Origin: Otatea glauca
Taxonomy: Eukaryota; Streptophyta; Magnoliopsida; Poales; Poaceae
Direction: 5' to 3'
DNA: 64,000 nt
Assembly: GCA_036346275.1 (NCBI GenBank)
Contig: CM070721.1
Coordinates: 3,918,452-3,982,451, forward strand
How positions within the stretch are numbered: position 1 is the stretch's first letter; every line of letters starts with the position of its first letter. The translations under genes and the position numbers were made by a program. Under the pieces are notes generated by a model that saw only the letters and a list, made by a program, of their open reading frames with translations, was not told the origin of the DNA and did not search any database. Shown one piece after another: positions 11,755 through 24,796 of the stretch.

Positions 11755-13150
11755 CACTAACCCACCTGGAATTCAACATCCATGACAAGTCAACATCGGA
11801 AGCTCGGAACTTCAGTTCTACAGAACATCTAAAATCATTGCTCATCACGCAGCCTATCAAAATTCAAGAAAATGTTTCCAAAAATAAATTCGGTGTGGCA
11901 GGGGCCAAATTATACCATTGAAAACGATGGAAACCTCCTTGTATGTTCACCATGATCAACCAACACACCCGTGACACCCGTCCCGTTAAAGGGACAAAAA
12001 AAAGGAAAGAGAGAACATTCTTGACTGCTGTTTATCTTAAGCGCCTGACGGCCGCCAAGAGCGACATGCCTCTCTTATCTTAATCGTCCTGTATTTGTCT
12101 AGAGCAATTTTGTTGATGGGTCGTACGTGATTTCGAAGAAAAAACTGCCCAGCTTAATGTTAGGATAACTCAATATAACTAGTATAGTGTCTGTGCTAAC
12201 GCTACGACGACAGTACACCCGCTTATCAATTAAATGAGAAGATAAGTATGTATACAACACTTAATAATAAAAGAGAAATTTAGAATTTTAAATGAATTTA
12301 GAAAGAAAAACAGAACTAAATGGAGGTCGAATGGGCGAGAACGGGCTCCCAAAAGATTTTAAATCAAGAAAGAGAAAGAAAAAACAAATTTCTGATCTTA
12401 GATTTTTTTTTTGTAGCTTCCACAGAGAGCACAGCGTGCTCTCTGGGCTTGGCCAGGGCAAGGGGGAGGGAAGGCCAGGGGTGGTCGGCCGGTCGCAGTG
12501 GGTCGGCACTGGTGCGGCGAGATCGCGCAAGACCGGCGCTGGGAGGAGTCACGGTTATGTGAATTTCACAGAAAGATGACGGTGATGGCTTGGTTACCTC
12601 CAAAATCCGCGATCTTTACAAGAGGGAGCACTTGGGGATTTACGCAATGTGATGGGGTGGAGGAGAGCTCACGCCTTTTATAGCACCAAACAAGCATATT
12701 TATGGAAACCATAATTTAGGATCAAATCAGATTGGGAGGAAATTTTGGCAATAGAGCACTAAATTTGGGAATTAACACCATAGATGGAAAGAGGAGATTT
12801 GGTGCGGGATTGATGGAGCTTTGGAGCTTCTTTCTTGCTTTAATGGAGGGAGGAAGAGAAGAAGCTTCTGCAGTGCATGCATGACTAGAAGAAGCTACAA
12901 GTGAGTTGCCTTTATTTTTTTAAATATAGAAGGATTTTTGAAAAGATAGCACATTAGGTTATAAAATTCTAGAAAAAATCTCAAAAAAACTTTCGATTAT
13001 TTTGTACTTAATAAAATTATTTTTAAAAAAATAAATTATAAATTTGCCGAGGCACGGCGGCCGCGAGGTCGTTGACCAGCAACCTCGCCGCGTCGGCAAA
13101 GCCACCGATGGTGACCGTGGAGTCATTGCAGACCTGCGTTCTCCCGGCCG
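11755..13150. other. intergenic, no gene recognised
   Basis: Mostly AT-rich. Overlapping ORFs at 12288-12603 on both strands are low-complexity and have no family features. A short GC-rich block at 13045-13165 is unlike its surroundings and could be captured gene sequence, but I do not recognise it. Confidence 0.4.
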
Positions 13151-13159
13151 CGCTGCCAC

Positions 13160-14622
13160 ATCTCCCGGTTTCCTTTTCCCATCACGTAATGTATGGTCCT
13201 TTCCTTTTCTAAGACGTTTGTTTCCTTTTCCTTGATTCCAAGACGTTTGTTTCCTTTTCCTTGTTGATGCTGGAGGTGAGGGAAGGTCTGTTGTGGGCCA
13301 CAGGGATGATTTTGAAAAAATATGGAAAAATAAACTGCGCTCGCCGACCGCTGGATCCGCAAGGAAAAAAAGATAAAAATTAAATAATTGTTTCGCCACT
13401 ACCGGTTCCGCAACAAAAAATTAAAAAAAAATAAGCAGCACTCACAGACAGTTGGTTCCTTAGATAAAAAATGAAAACAAAAATTCAGCGTTCTCCGTGC
13501 GCTGAAATTAGGCTCTATGGGGCTAGATCCGTAAAAAAAGTCTCGAGAAGGGTCATATTCGAAAAAAAATACAATCACAATGCCAGGACAATAAAAAATT
13601 CAAGTCTTGTTTCCTTGCATGCGGATCCTCCCTGTTTATTTTCTTGTTTGATTCACACTCCTTCCAAATATGTAGTACATACAATTTTGGCCAGTAAAAA
13701 ATTCAAATCTGGTTTCCTTGCATGTGGATCCTCCTTATTTATTTCCTTGTTTGATTCGCTCTCCTTCCAAATATGTAGGTGGGGAGGTCTGTTGTGGGTC
13801 ACAGGGATGATTAGACACACTAAATAATGACCATCGGATGTGGGTGAGTAAAACTGAGGAAAGATCTGAGACGTTCATTTTGATGAATGCAAGTTTCAGA
13901 GACGCTTTCTTTGGGTGCACGAAAATTGAGCCATCTCTAATGAGGTGCATTATTCAGGGTGGACGTAGGAAAATTTGCTTAGGTGCATTATAAAGGGGTA
14001 TAGATCCAAATATGTAGGTGGGGGAGGTCTATTGTGGGCCACAGGGATGATTAGACACACTAAATAATGACCATCGGATGTGGGTGAGTAAAACTGAGAA
14101 AAGATCTGAGACGTTCATTTTGATGAATGCAAGTTTTTGGGGACGTTTTGCTGGGTGCACGAAAATTAAGCCATCTCTAATGAGGTGCATTATTCAGGGT
14201 GGACGTAGGAAAAATTGCTTAGGTACATTATAAAAGGGTATAGATGTTAGGATAACTCAATATTTGAACTTACCATATTTTTTGATTCTATACCCCTTTA
14301 TAATGTACCTAAGCATTCTTTTCTACATCCACCCCAAATAATGCACCTCACTAGAGATGGCCCAACCTTCATACACCCAACGAAACGTCCCCAGAAACTT
14401 GCCTCCATCAAAATTAACCTCTCAGATCTTTCCTCAGCTTTACTCACCCACATCCGATGGTCATTGTTTAATGTGTCTAACTCATCCCTGTGGCCCACAA
14501 TGATCTCCCCACCTCCAAAGATCATCTCAAGGAAAAGGAAACAAATATCCTGGAATTAAGAAAAAGGAAACAAACGTTCTAGAAAAGGAAAAGACCATAT
14601 ATTACGTGCTGGGAAAAGGAAA
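13160..14622. repeat. foldback repeat with nested direct and inverted copies
   Basis: The outer arms around 13160-13310 and 14475-14622 are inverted copies; each has GGTTTCCTTTTCCCA-like and AACGTTTGTTTCC-like blocks. Inside them are two direct copies of a 239-bp unit and one inverted copy. It looks like a foldback or rearranged MITE family. No transposase is present and the target duplication was not resolved. Confidence 0.65.
13768..14520. repeat. 239-bp unit, two direct copies and one inverted
   Basis: Copies lie at 13768-14006, 14007-14245 and, inverted, about 14286-14520. All share CAAATATGTAGGTGGGG-like starts, GACCATCGGATGTGGGTGAG and GTGCATTAT...GGGTATAGA ends, in their own orientation. 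Confidence 0.85.
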
Positions 14623-15182
14623 TCGGAAGACAGGGTACTATACTAGTTTATCTTTAGTCCAAATCTTTTACAATTATGACTTTTTTTTTGCTATATAAAC
14701 CCAGCCCTGTACTTTAATCCTTAAAACATTATAGTGTATTGTTTTCTATATTTTTTTCCGTAAAGTTTTTTCACGTCAATGCTCTGAGAGGAGGAGACTT
14801 CTGGGATGGTACCACACGGCAACAGAGGGATCCACTGTCAGCCGACGTCTTCACGCCGGTCTCCGTCGTGACCACGCACTGCCATCAACACGGTCACTTC
14901 CGCCACTCTGGCCGACTCCGCTCGGCCTCATTCTCTGTAGGCGCCACCTTCGGGATCTCCGGCCGACCTCATCCGACACGACAGGTTCCGCTGCGATCAC
15001 GAATCCGACGCCCGACGCGCGGCCGCCATCGCCTCTGCTAGATCCCCGTGCCTCCCGTGGAGAAGCACAGAAGCATTAATGCCCATTGAACTCGATCAGC
15101 AAGCAAGCAGAGAAGCTCCAGAGAAGCATTATTCAGCCATCCGTCCACCCGGTTGCCGCCCGGCCGTTTGCTCCATGACGAC

Positions 15183-18100
15183 TAGGGGTGGCAACGGGGA
15201 CGTTCCCCGGCGGGGATAACTTCCCCATCCCCGACCCCGATAGCAACAAATACCCCCGTTCCCCGGCCCCGAACCCGATATCGGGGAACACCCCACCCCG
15301 TTCCCCGCCCCCGTCGGGGCTTCAGATCCCCGCGGGGAGCCATACCCGGCTGTCATGCAACCGGCATTGGCAATACATCTGAAGTGCATCTCAACTATAT
15401 AGTAAGATACAGGAAAGGCAATACAACTTGCACACTCATGTAATGAAACATACTCTTCGATGACAGGATAGCCGCATGACATTGAACTTACAATCGATTG
15501 ATGATTTTTTGTGGCACAAGTGGGCTTATTGTATGTCAAGAAACTGTCATCTAGTGAGAAACATAGTTCTTTGATCGATAATACATATGTCATATATGCC
15601 CTAAAATATGCATGCATTTTGTGACTTCATGTTGAGGAGATGTAGAATGGTGGCTGCTATTGTGCAGAATAAACAACAAGCTCACTTATGACTTATGAGC
15701 TTGGCTAGACTAAAAGGTTAGCATCAGGCAATTGAAGGCACCTTGTGCGTTCCTTTTGATTTGGTTCCAGGTCTGAACTGGTTTCCTTCAATGTACCTGC
15801 AGCAAACAAAATGGTTGTGTGCCTCAATTAGTGTACAATAGAATATTTTTCAGGTAAAAAAGAATTATGTTTGGGAGGAGTTGAGATTCTAAAGCCAACA
15901 TACAGCCCCTTCAAAAATGGATTCTTGTATAATCCTTCAGAATCCTTCAAAATTTGTAACTGATCCGGCAAAGACGCCGATTAATTCATTATTGTTAAGG
16001 TATCTCTTGAACAAAATTTTACAATACCAGAAAACAAAGATCAGTCATTCAAGAGAAAAGGAATGAATCGATCACTTCTAAATTTCTGCTTACAGATTTC
16101 TCAGGAGGGGAAGATATTCCCTTTGCCAATGAAATCCTTGAGAGTGCCTATCAAATGGTTGTAGTTTAAAATTGTGAACTACATGCAATTTTAGTGCGCA
16201 ATGATGCGGCTATTCAGAGGCTAACCATTGGAATGCAGGTCCATATAACTATGTAAAGTGCAATGAACTTTTTATGAAATGAAACCATTACAAAACTATA
16301 TGCAAGGAATTTTGTTTAACTTCAACAATTCAATTGATGTTTGATTGAGTAGGATTTTCTTTTCTTACCTGGGACTTACCAAAGCTTTCTCCCATGTGTC
16401 TTCCGATAACTGCAAGAACATTAAGGCAAGGTGGGCTTGGATGAGGGAGGTTCTTTTGATGACAACAGGCAACAGTCGATGAAGATGACTAGATGAGCAG
16501 TCTAACACAACAACAATCAATTCATGAAGTTTACTTGAGCAAATATAGCAACAGATTTATGAGTAACCTGCACACAAGCATGCATAGCTTAAATATTACA
16601 GATGGTTCACAATCACATAATGCACCCCCTTAAATAGTACACAAGCAACGCTTAGCTCCCAATAATCCGAGTTCTATCACAAATCACATATTCAAAGAGA
16701 CACATCAATTTACCAAACAAACCAAATAGCTACACTAAAGGACATAGTGAGTAGTACTAGTGACCACCAGTAGCCAGCAGGCAGTAGATGAATTGCACAT
16801 CCATTTGAGCCTTGAGTACGCAGCAACTGTATAATGTCCAACTCACAATGCCATCTCCTATATAAGTCATAATATTAACCATTTGAAATATAAGCACACT
16901 ACTACATGTATACATATATGATTCTATGAAATTGAGATTTATTTTGTAATTACTCCACCTGTAGCCCTTCCTGAATATCTTGAAGACAAGTCCAAAAGCT
17001 TGAAGGGTCTCCCTTTTCTTCATCTGTAAGACACAAATGTAAATATTATTTTCTTTTGTTGATAACTGACAAAATAAATATGAATAGAATTCTTCTATAT
17101 ACATACCTTTATATTTGTTTCAAGCCAATCCTGTGAGCACATTAATGCCTCCAACATCTCGTAGTGAGGCGGCTGCGATGCTCGCTAAGAATTCTCCCAC
17201 TTGTGCTAAAAGTCGACTTAAGCCACTGTACTTATTGGAATAGAAAAGATGTCGCGTGCAATCATTCTCAAAGTAGGATAACGAGTCCCAAAGAACTTTC
17301 CACCAATCCAACACATTAAAATTTTCCTTTGTTGTTGGTACATAGTCATCATCCAAGTAATGGTCTAACTCGATTTCACCTAAAAGATTCTCGCCTTCTC
17401 TTAGCAACACGTGCATTAAAGATTGACATAACAAAGCAGGAGCTTCAATTGCGTGTATTATGGCGATGGTTCTCAGATTATCTTGATGTTGATCTACTTG
17501 ATAATCAATCATCAAATTGCATAATGAGGTATTGACTTCTAACACGCTCCTCACAATTTTCATCACTAACACCATGCAAGATTTCAAGCAAACTAGCAAC
17601 ATTTCGTCTTGAATCGAGGATCAAGAAGTGTAGCTATGCCCATTAGGCTTTGAATGTCACCAATATTTATCAAACTTTTGATTCATGCTAAATGTCATTT
17701 TTTCTATAATTGGGTTGCCACAACTTGACCAACGCCTAATTTTCATTTTAATTTCACAAATCTTGGGAAGAAAATATTAGCAAGAACATACTCGGGCCGT
17801 AAAACATTTCGGTGATATCATAAAACAACCGTAGCCTCTCAACAATATCGAGAGTAAAGTCCCATTCTTCTTCACTAGGACCACAAGTGTATTGTTTCTC
17901 AACACGCTTCGCACGATCAAAAACAGCCTTGTAGGGTAAAGCAACACTAAGCATAATGAAAGTAGAGTTCCATCTAGTTTTGGTCAAGAGCTATCTTCTT
18001 TGTTATTTTAACTTTCACAAACTTAGCAATTTCCTCAAACTTCTCCATTCTTTTGGTGTGGCGGTCCAAAAGCTACACTATCACGAATATTTTCAATAGC

Positions 18101-20593
18101 CTTATTCATCACATCCAACCCATCCTTCACAATCAAGTTGAGAATATGTGCACAACAACGCATGTGAAGCAGAGTACCTTTCAGCATAACCTTGGCTTGC
18201 CCTATCTTGCCCACAAGTAAATAAATTACCTTGTCATTTGTGGAGCAATTGTCAAGAGTCACGGTGGATAGCTTCGTCAAGATTCCAAGCAACCAAGGAC
18301 TCAAAAATTTCTTCGGCAATAACTTCTGCAGTATGTGGAGCTGGGACATAAATGAACCTATAGATTAAAGAAAGTGTGAAAGTTAGAAATGGGTTACATA
18401 TTTACATAGCAGGTTCATGAGCAACAATAATGAAAGTCATTACTTATTACCTCATAACAATGCTCCTAAGCTTCCATGAGTCGTCAATGAAATGGCCTGT
18501 GATAGCCATGTATCCTTTCTTTTGGTTGTCAGATGTCCACATGTCACTAGTTATAGCAACTCTTGATCTATTCGCTGCCATATACTCAATGGCTTTCTTC
18601 CTTTCTTCTTTGTATTGGTCCACAATGTCCTTTCTAGCAATTAGAAATGAGGAGGATTATTGATTGGAAATAGCAACAAAACATGATGCTTTCTATGGAG
18701 CAATTGTATGCAACTAGAGACATGACAATTAGCAAATAAGAATTAAGACATTTCATACCTAATAGTGTTCCTTGACACCATTTTGAATAGGGGCTGCAAT
18801 GCACTAACAAATCTCCGAAAACCAACATGATCAACCATGGATAAGGGGTATTCATGCAACACCATCATCGCAGCAAGTTCCTTTCTAGCAGTTTCTTGAT
18901 CAAATGTATAGTTCTCCACCGACACTTTCCCTTTTTCCTTAGAACTAAACCTCAAAGAAGATTGAGAAAACATCTTATTCTCGTGATACCATTTTGCTCT
19001 TGCGATATGGACACACCTTCAAATGATCGTGAAGATGCTTAGTTCCATTTTGGTTTCTCCTCCAAGCTTCTTAAAACAATGATTACATTTTGCCTTGATT
19101 CGACCCATCACTTTTACTCTCTTAAACTCCTTCCAAACAACTGAAGTCAACTTTCTTTTGGAGCCAATACTGACATCCTCGTCTTCATCATCTGAAATTT
19201 CTATCTCCTCGTTTCCCTCCCCAAGTGCTTCTGACTCATTAACCGACTCAGGTACAGACTCTCTCTGTGATTGTGAAGCTTGTGACTCAGGTATGTCTTG
19301 GCTGTTGCTTTCAGTCCGAGGGGTCGACATTATAAATCTAGCATTGAGGGACAAATTTATAATATTAACAATGAGGGACCAGCAGAGTTTGCATGCCCAA
19401 AATATCAATCATATGTACTGTTAACATGGAGCAGATGCATACTGTTAACATGTCAATAAAAAACATTTCCATGCATGTTTTCTTGATCATCCAAAATATA
19501 TTTATCAACATTGCTGAAATACAAGACTATCGCATTACAGTTACAAAAACAGAACCTAATTCATATGAAATACATTGATCATCAACACAACAGAGATTTA
19601 TAATTCCTCCTGACCATTTCACATTCATGATTCGTTATGTGTTTTTCACCATGGCATTTCAAGACAATCACACATGTAGTTAACAATTAATCGATTATAA
19701 TTCAACATTCCCGATTTCATATACCCATTTTCATCTTACAAATTTCCAATTCATCTTCATCACCAAATTCATGCTACAATACAAACAATGACAAAGAATC
19801 GACTATCGAGAGAGAAATAGATGGACCGTAGTACTAGTGAGGAGCTCCAAGGTTGAAGAAGGAGATTGATTGCCACGGATCTTCCAGTCTACCTGTGGCG
19901 GCTCGACGGCGAATCTGAAGGACGGCGCGACCGCGTGACCCGACGGCGATCTCGACTCTAGAGTCCGAGGGAGAGATGCGGCGGCCGACCGAGAGACACC
20001 GAGGCGGTCGGCGGCGGGCGGAGGGAGTACCGGATCGGAGGGAGTAGGGACGATGAGGCGGTCGGGCGGAATCGAGGGAGTACCGATGGAGGGAGTAGGG
20101 ATGGCGCGACCGCGTGACCCGACGGCTTATCTCGACTCGAGTCCGGAGGGAGAGAGCGCGGCACGACTGGAAGACACCGACGCGGGCCTGGCGTGGAATC
20201 GAGGGAGTAGGGACAGGTGCGCGGTGGTAGCAGATCCGAGCCCGAGGTGAGTAGGAGAACGGCCCGACGGCAGATCTGGAGGTGAGTTGGGGGGCTGGAC
20301 AGCCGCCCGCACTGTCGTAGTGAAGTTAGGGGCGAAGCAATGCCTTGGCGATTGGGGAATTTGGGTTAGGTCAGAGTACAAGACACACTTTATGACTTGT
20401 GAATCGTAACCGGGGTTGGGGACCGGGGATCGGGGATGGGGAGCCCAGGAACGCCCCCGGACCCGAGTCCCCCGATGGGGATAGAATTCCCTCATGTATA
20501 TCCCCGTGGGGAAGAAAACTACCCTATACCCATCCCCTAATAGGAGAATTCCCCGTCGGGGAACGGGGAATGGGGCCCCATTGCCACCCCTAA
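15183..20593 (-). mobile_element. long hAT-family transposon (about 5.4 kb)
   Basis: The ends are inverted repeats TAGGGGTGGCAA and TTGCCACCCCTA(A). The flanking octamers ATGACGAC (15175-15182) and TTGACGAC (20594-20601) match at seven of eight bases, as expected of an aged 8-bp hAT duplication. The subterminal regions are rich in CGGGGA/TCCCCG runs. The interior carries a decayed hAT transposase on the minus strand. It appears to lie in copia-derived DNA, whose gag start follows at 20823. Confidence 0.88.
17100..19330 (-). pseudogene. hAT transposase with BED finger and C-terminal dimerisation region
   Basis: The minus-strand frames run in order. MSTPRTES starts at 19330, followed by an acidic segment and a BED-type finger (CNHCFKKLGGETK; its His residues continue in the next frame after a frameshift near 19045). 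Then come ENYTFDQETARKELAAMMV and HVGFRRFVSALQPLF, LDNCSTNDK with MRCCAHILNLIVKDG, TRWNSTFIML, and the C-terminal dimerisation region ELDHYLDDDYVP with FNVLDWWK. These are hallmark blocks of Ac-like hAT transposases. Frameshifts and stops make it inactive as read, although some gaps could be introns. Confidence 0.85.
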
Positions 20594-20822
20594 TTGACGA
20601 CTGCGTTTGCTTCGGCTTTTCGCTCAGCTTCTTTTGGGTTCCAGCTTCTCGTTTTGGTATTTTTCAGCTCGGCTCCAACTCTAGATCAGCTCTGGCTTTT
20701 GCTTTCAGCAATTTTGCTACAAGCACCCTGAGTGTAACATCTTATTTGCTACGAGCACCCAGAGCGCAGGAATTGTTTTTAAGAATCTACCATATTTTTT
20801 ATCTTCAATTTTATTCTCCATC

Positions 20823-20910
20823 ATGTCTTCCACTAAATTTGACATTGAGAAGTTCGATGGCAAGACCAGTTTCTTTATATGGTAGATTCAGATGAGAGCT
20901 GTTCTTTAAT
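20823..20910 (+). pseudogene. copia gag N-terminal scrap
   Basis: The frame opens MSSTKFDIEKFDGKTSFF, the usual start of one class of copia gag, then meets TAG after IW and TAA after IQMRAVL. No other domain of that element follows, because the gypsy element takes over. The hAT element sits just upstream. Confidence 0.8.
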
Positions 20911-21379
20911 ATGTGAGCGTAAGAGAAGAATTGTTTTTTACCTCAGCGATTGTTCCAGTGCCAACAAAAGTGAGATTTTATTTCAATTCTGATTATTTGG
21001 CGGTATTCATGCATAGTTCAGGTTTTTACACCTATTTTTTGTGCTCATATTATTGGCGGGATTTCATACACAATTTAAGATGTTATGCTTATTATTTTGC
21101 GCTCATATTATTGGCGGTATTTTATGTTTATTATTTTGTGCTTATTATTGGCAGATTTTCATCACAATTTCAGGCAGTCATGCATATTATTGATGTCACA
21201 GTTCAGGCCGTTATGCATATTCTAGGTGGATTTCTTTTGCAATTCAGGCTATTGATCGGACAAGTGAAGTTTTACACAGATGGAGTCGAAGTGAGCGGTG
21301 AAAAATTTACAAGATAAAATGCAAACTATCGGCAAAAAATAGATAGCTATGAGCCTATTAAAGATTTTCAAGAAATCGA

Positions 21380-22880
21380 GAAATTAAGCCAAGGGTTTAC
21401 ATCGACTGATTTGCTTGAAGAAATCGATATAGGCGATGGGGATAGGAAAAGACTAACTTTTTTTAGTGCAAAATTGGATGTAAGTTATAAGGATAAGTTG
21501 GTCAAAATTCTTACAAATTATAAAGATTGTTTTGCTTGGGAATTACCATGAGATGCCTGGTTTAAGCCGACAACTGGTTGAACATCGGCTACCTATAAAG
21601 TCAGGCTATCGGCCGTTTAAACAGTCTTCACAGAGATTTAATCTGGTCTTGTATAATGTTATAAAAGAGGAAATCTATTGATTGATGGAGGCCAGGTTTA
21701 TTAGGCCTTGCCGATACGCTGAGTGAGTTTCTAATATCTTTCATGTCATGAAGAAAAATGGTAAACTCATGGTGTGTGTGGATTTTAGGGATTTAAACAA
21801 ATCTACACCGAAAGATGAATATCTGATATGCTTATCGATGTTGCATCAGTAAATAAGATTATTAACTTTCTTGACGGTAATGGCGAATATAATCAAATAT
21901 TCATGGTAGAAGCCGATATACCTAAAACAACATTTATGTGCCCTAGTGCCTTGGGGTTATTTGAGTGGACTGTAATGACATTTGGCTTGAAGAATGCTGG
22001 TGCCACATATCAGCGAGCCATGAATATGATTTTCCATAATTTAATTGGCCATATCGTAGAGATTTATATCGACGATGTTATGGTGAAGTCTAAAGAAGAC
22101 TTGCAGCATTTAGCCGATTTGGAAACAGTCTTCAAGAATACAAGAGCACATGGTTTGAAGATAAATCCTTACAAGTGTGATTTTGGCTTGTCGGCTGGAC
22201 AATTTTTAGGTTTTATGGTTCATGAAAGGGGGATTGAAGTCAATCAAGAAAGAGTCAAAGCCATAACCAAGATGAAGCCGCCGAAGTGCAAAAATGAGTT
22301 GCAAAAGTTGATCGACAAAATAAATTATTTGAGATGGTTTATTTCAAATCTTTATGGTCGTATTCGCGCATTTTACCCCCATTGCTAAAATTAAAAGATA
22401 ACCAAGAGTTTTTGTGGGGAGCCGATCAATAAGAAGCTTTTGACAACATCAAGGAATATTTGACTAATCCTCCAGTTTTGACCGCACCACAAAAAGGTAT
22501 ACCTTTCAAATTATATCTATCGGCTGAGAAGGAAACTATCGGAGCTGTTTTGTCACAAGAAGTTGATGGTAAAGAAAGGGTATTTTCTACTTAAGTCGAT
22601 GCTTACGTGATGCTGAAACCAGGTATCCCTTTGTAGAGAAACTTTATCTATCTTTATATTTTGCTTGTACAAAATTAAGGCATTATAATTTAGCATCGGC
22701 TTGCAAAGTTATCTGTAAAACCGATGTTATAAAATATATGCTGTCAGCTCCAATCTTGCGTGGTTGACTTGGTAAATGGGCTTATGCGCTCATCGAGCTC
22801 GACCTAACATATGAATCGATCAAAGCAGTTAAAGGGCAGGCGATAGCCGATTTCATAACAGGTCATAAGACTACTATCGA
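21380..22880 (+). pseudogene. gypsy reverse transcriptase and first RNase H
   Basis: Frames before 21828 hold the N-terminal part (LVKILTNYKDCFAWE; RLPIKSGYRPFKQ; KNGKLMVCVDFRDLNKS). The 21828-22388 ORF holds the core: PKTTFMCPSALGLFEW, FGLKNAGATYQRAMN and the catalytic IYIDDVMVKS. The connection and first RNase H follow (LTAPQKGIPFKLYLSA, then GAVLSQE) with several stops. Confidence 0.92.
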
Positions 22881-22881
22881 T

Positions 22882-23250
22882 TTGATATATGTAGCCCCTT
22901 GGCAGCTGTATTTTGATGGATCGGCATGTCGAGAGGGTGAAGGTATTGGAATAGTACTTGTTTCACCCAAAGGGCATAATTTTGAATTTGCATTTCGGCT
23001 AAATTACCGATGCTCAAATAATCAAGCAAAGTATGAAGCATTACTTAGAGGCCTGCAGTTGCTCGAAAATATCGGACTATGGTGACTCTCTATTAGTTGT
23101 GTAGCAAATTAAGGGAGAATATAATTGCTATGATGAAGTTTTGATTAAACACTTGGAGCAATATCTTGTCATAATCAGCTCATTTACGGGATTCACTATT
23201 AGTCATATTCCTCGAGAAAATGAATGACAGAGCAAACTTGTTAACTCAGC
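22882..23250 (+). pseudogene. additional archaeal-type RNase H of the gypsy element
   Basis: The ORF contains LYFDGSACREGEGIGIVL and NNQAKYEALLRGLQLL, a ribonuclease H fold of the archaeal type found as a second copy in Tat-lineage elements. The frame breaks after 23085 and the remainder runs on with stops. Confidence 0.85.
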
Positions 23251-23361
23251 GGGCATCGGGCTATAAAGTTTTTGGCCGATAAGAGGAATATGAGCCTATT
23301 GGGAAAACAGTAATGTGTGTCAACATCGTCGATTGGAGGACAAAGATAATTGAATACTTAA

Positions 23362-24642
23362 TTGATCCTTCTAAGCTCGACAGAGCGAAAAATTAGGCAG
23401 CAGGCTTTGAAGTACGTAGTTTTGGATAATGTATTATACTATCGAACGATGGAAGGTTTGCTGCTAAGATGTCTCGAAGCCGATGAAGCTAAAATAGCGA
23501 TGGATGAGGTGCACGAAGGTATCTGTGGATCCCATCAATCGGCTTATAAAACGAAGTGGATACTAAGACGTACGAGATATTTTTGGCTAACCATGTTGGA
23601 GGACTGATTCCGATATTATAAAGGATGCCAGACTTGTCAGAAATTTGGCAACTTACAATTGGCTCCAGCATCGGCTCTACACCCTATTATTAAGCCTTGG
23701 CCATTCAGAGGTTGCGGTATAGATGTAATCGGGCAAATATTTTCTGCCTCGAGCAAAGGCCATAAGTTCATTTTGGCCGCGACCGATTATTTTTCTAAAT
23801 GGGTTGAAGCTATACCACTCAAAAAGGTTACAAGTGTTGAAACTATTGGGTTTGTTAATGAGCTTATTATCCATCAGTTTGGAAGCCTACAAACCATTAC
23901 GACCGATCAAGGTACTGTGTTTATGTCCGATGAGTTTCAAAGTTTTGCTAAAATTCTGGGTATTAAGTTATTGATTTTGTCACCTTATTATGCTCAAACC
24001 AATGGTCAAACTGAATCATCTAATAAGAAATTGATTAAGTTGATTAAGAGAAAAATTGATGAAAAACCAAGAAATTGGCACTCAACATTGTCGGATTCGT
24101 TATGGGCTTATCGGCTTGCGTATCATGGAACAACGAAGCTCTCACCTTATCAGTTGGTTTATGGTCAAGAGACCATTTTACCTATAGAGATAAACATTGA
24201 CTTCATACGAGTAGCCAAGCAAAATGGTTTATTGTCTCAAGATTACAATGATTTAATGATTGATAACATAGACGATTTAGCAGAATTGCGTTTGTGTACG
24301 TTGGATCAGCTTAAGAGAAATAAGGAAAAGGTTGCTAAGGCCTACAATAGGAAAGTGATGCGTAAGTCTTTTCATGAAGCCGATTTGGTTTGGAAAATTA
24401 TACTTCGTGTCGGCTTTAGAGATAACCGATTTGGAAAATGGTCTCCTACGTGGGAAGGGCCGTACAGGATAAATCGGCTTGTTAATGGAAACTCCTATGT
24501 TTTGGAAATGTTGAACGGTGTGTTGTTTCCTAAGGCGATCAACGGGAAATACTTGAAATATCCTACCCTAGCGTTTGGATTGGTTCCTAATCGGCTAGTT
24601 GGAGCTATCGTTTGTGAGGCTAAATTAACTCGATGCAGTTAA
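23362..24642 (+). pseudogene. gypsy integrase
   Basis: The first ORF (23362-23607) and its continuation hold the zinc-binding HHCC module (HEGICGSH ... GCQTCQKFG). The 23659-24642 ORF is a long intact core: GIDVIGQIF (Asp), TTDQGTVFMSDEFQ (Asp), and NGQTESSNKKL (Glu), then the C-terminal WEGPYRINRLVNG segment. A TGA at 23605-23607 separates the two parts. The core is the best preserved coding segment of the element. Confidence 0.93.
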
Positions 24643-24796
24643 TTTTGGCTAAGTTGGAAAATTAAAACAAATCATATATACGGAAATAAGACTTAATCGG
24701 TTAAACAACCGATTGAAGATTACAAGAGTATTTTTAAACAGTCTCAATCAAAGCCGACCAAAGTATTTCTTGATTCATTACAAGTTAGAATTAAAA

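Noticed and set aside
12288..12683. Overlapping 60-95 codon ORFs
   Set aside because: Low-complexity, open on both strands at once, no family feature.
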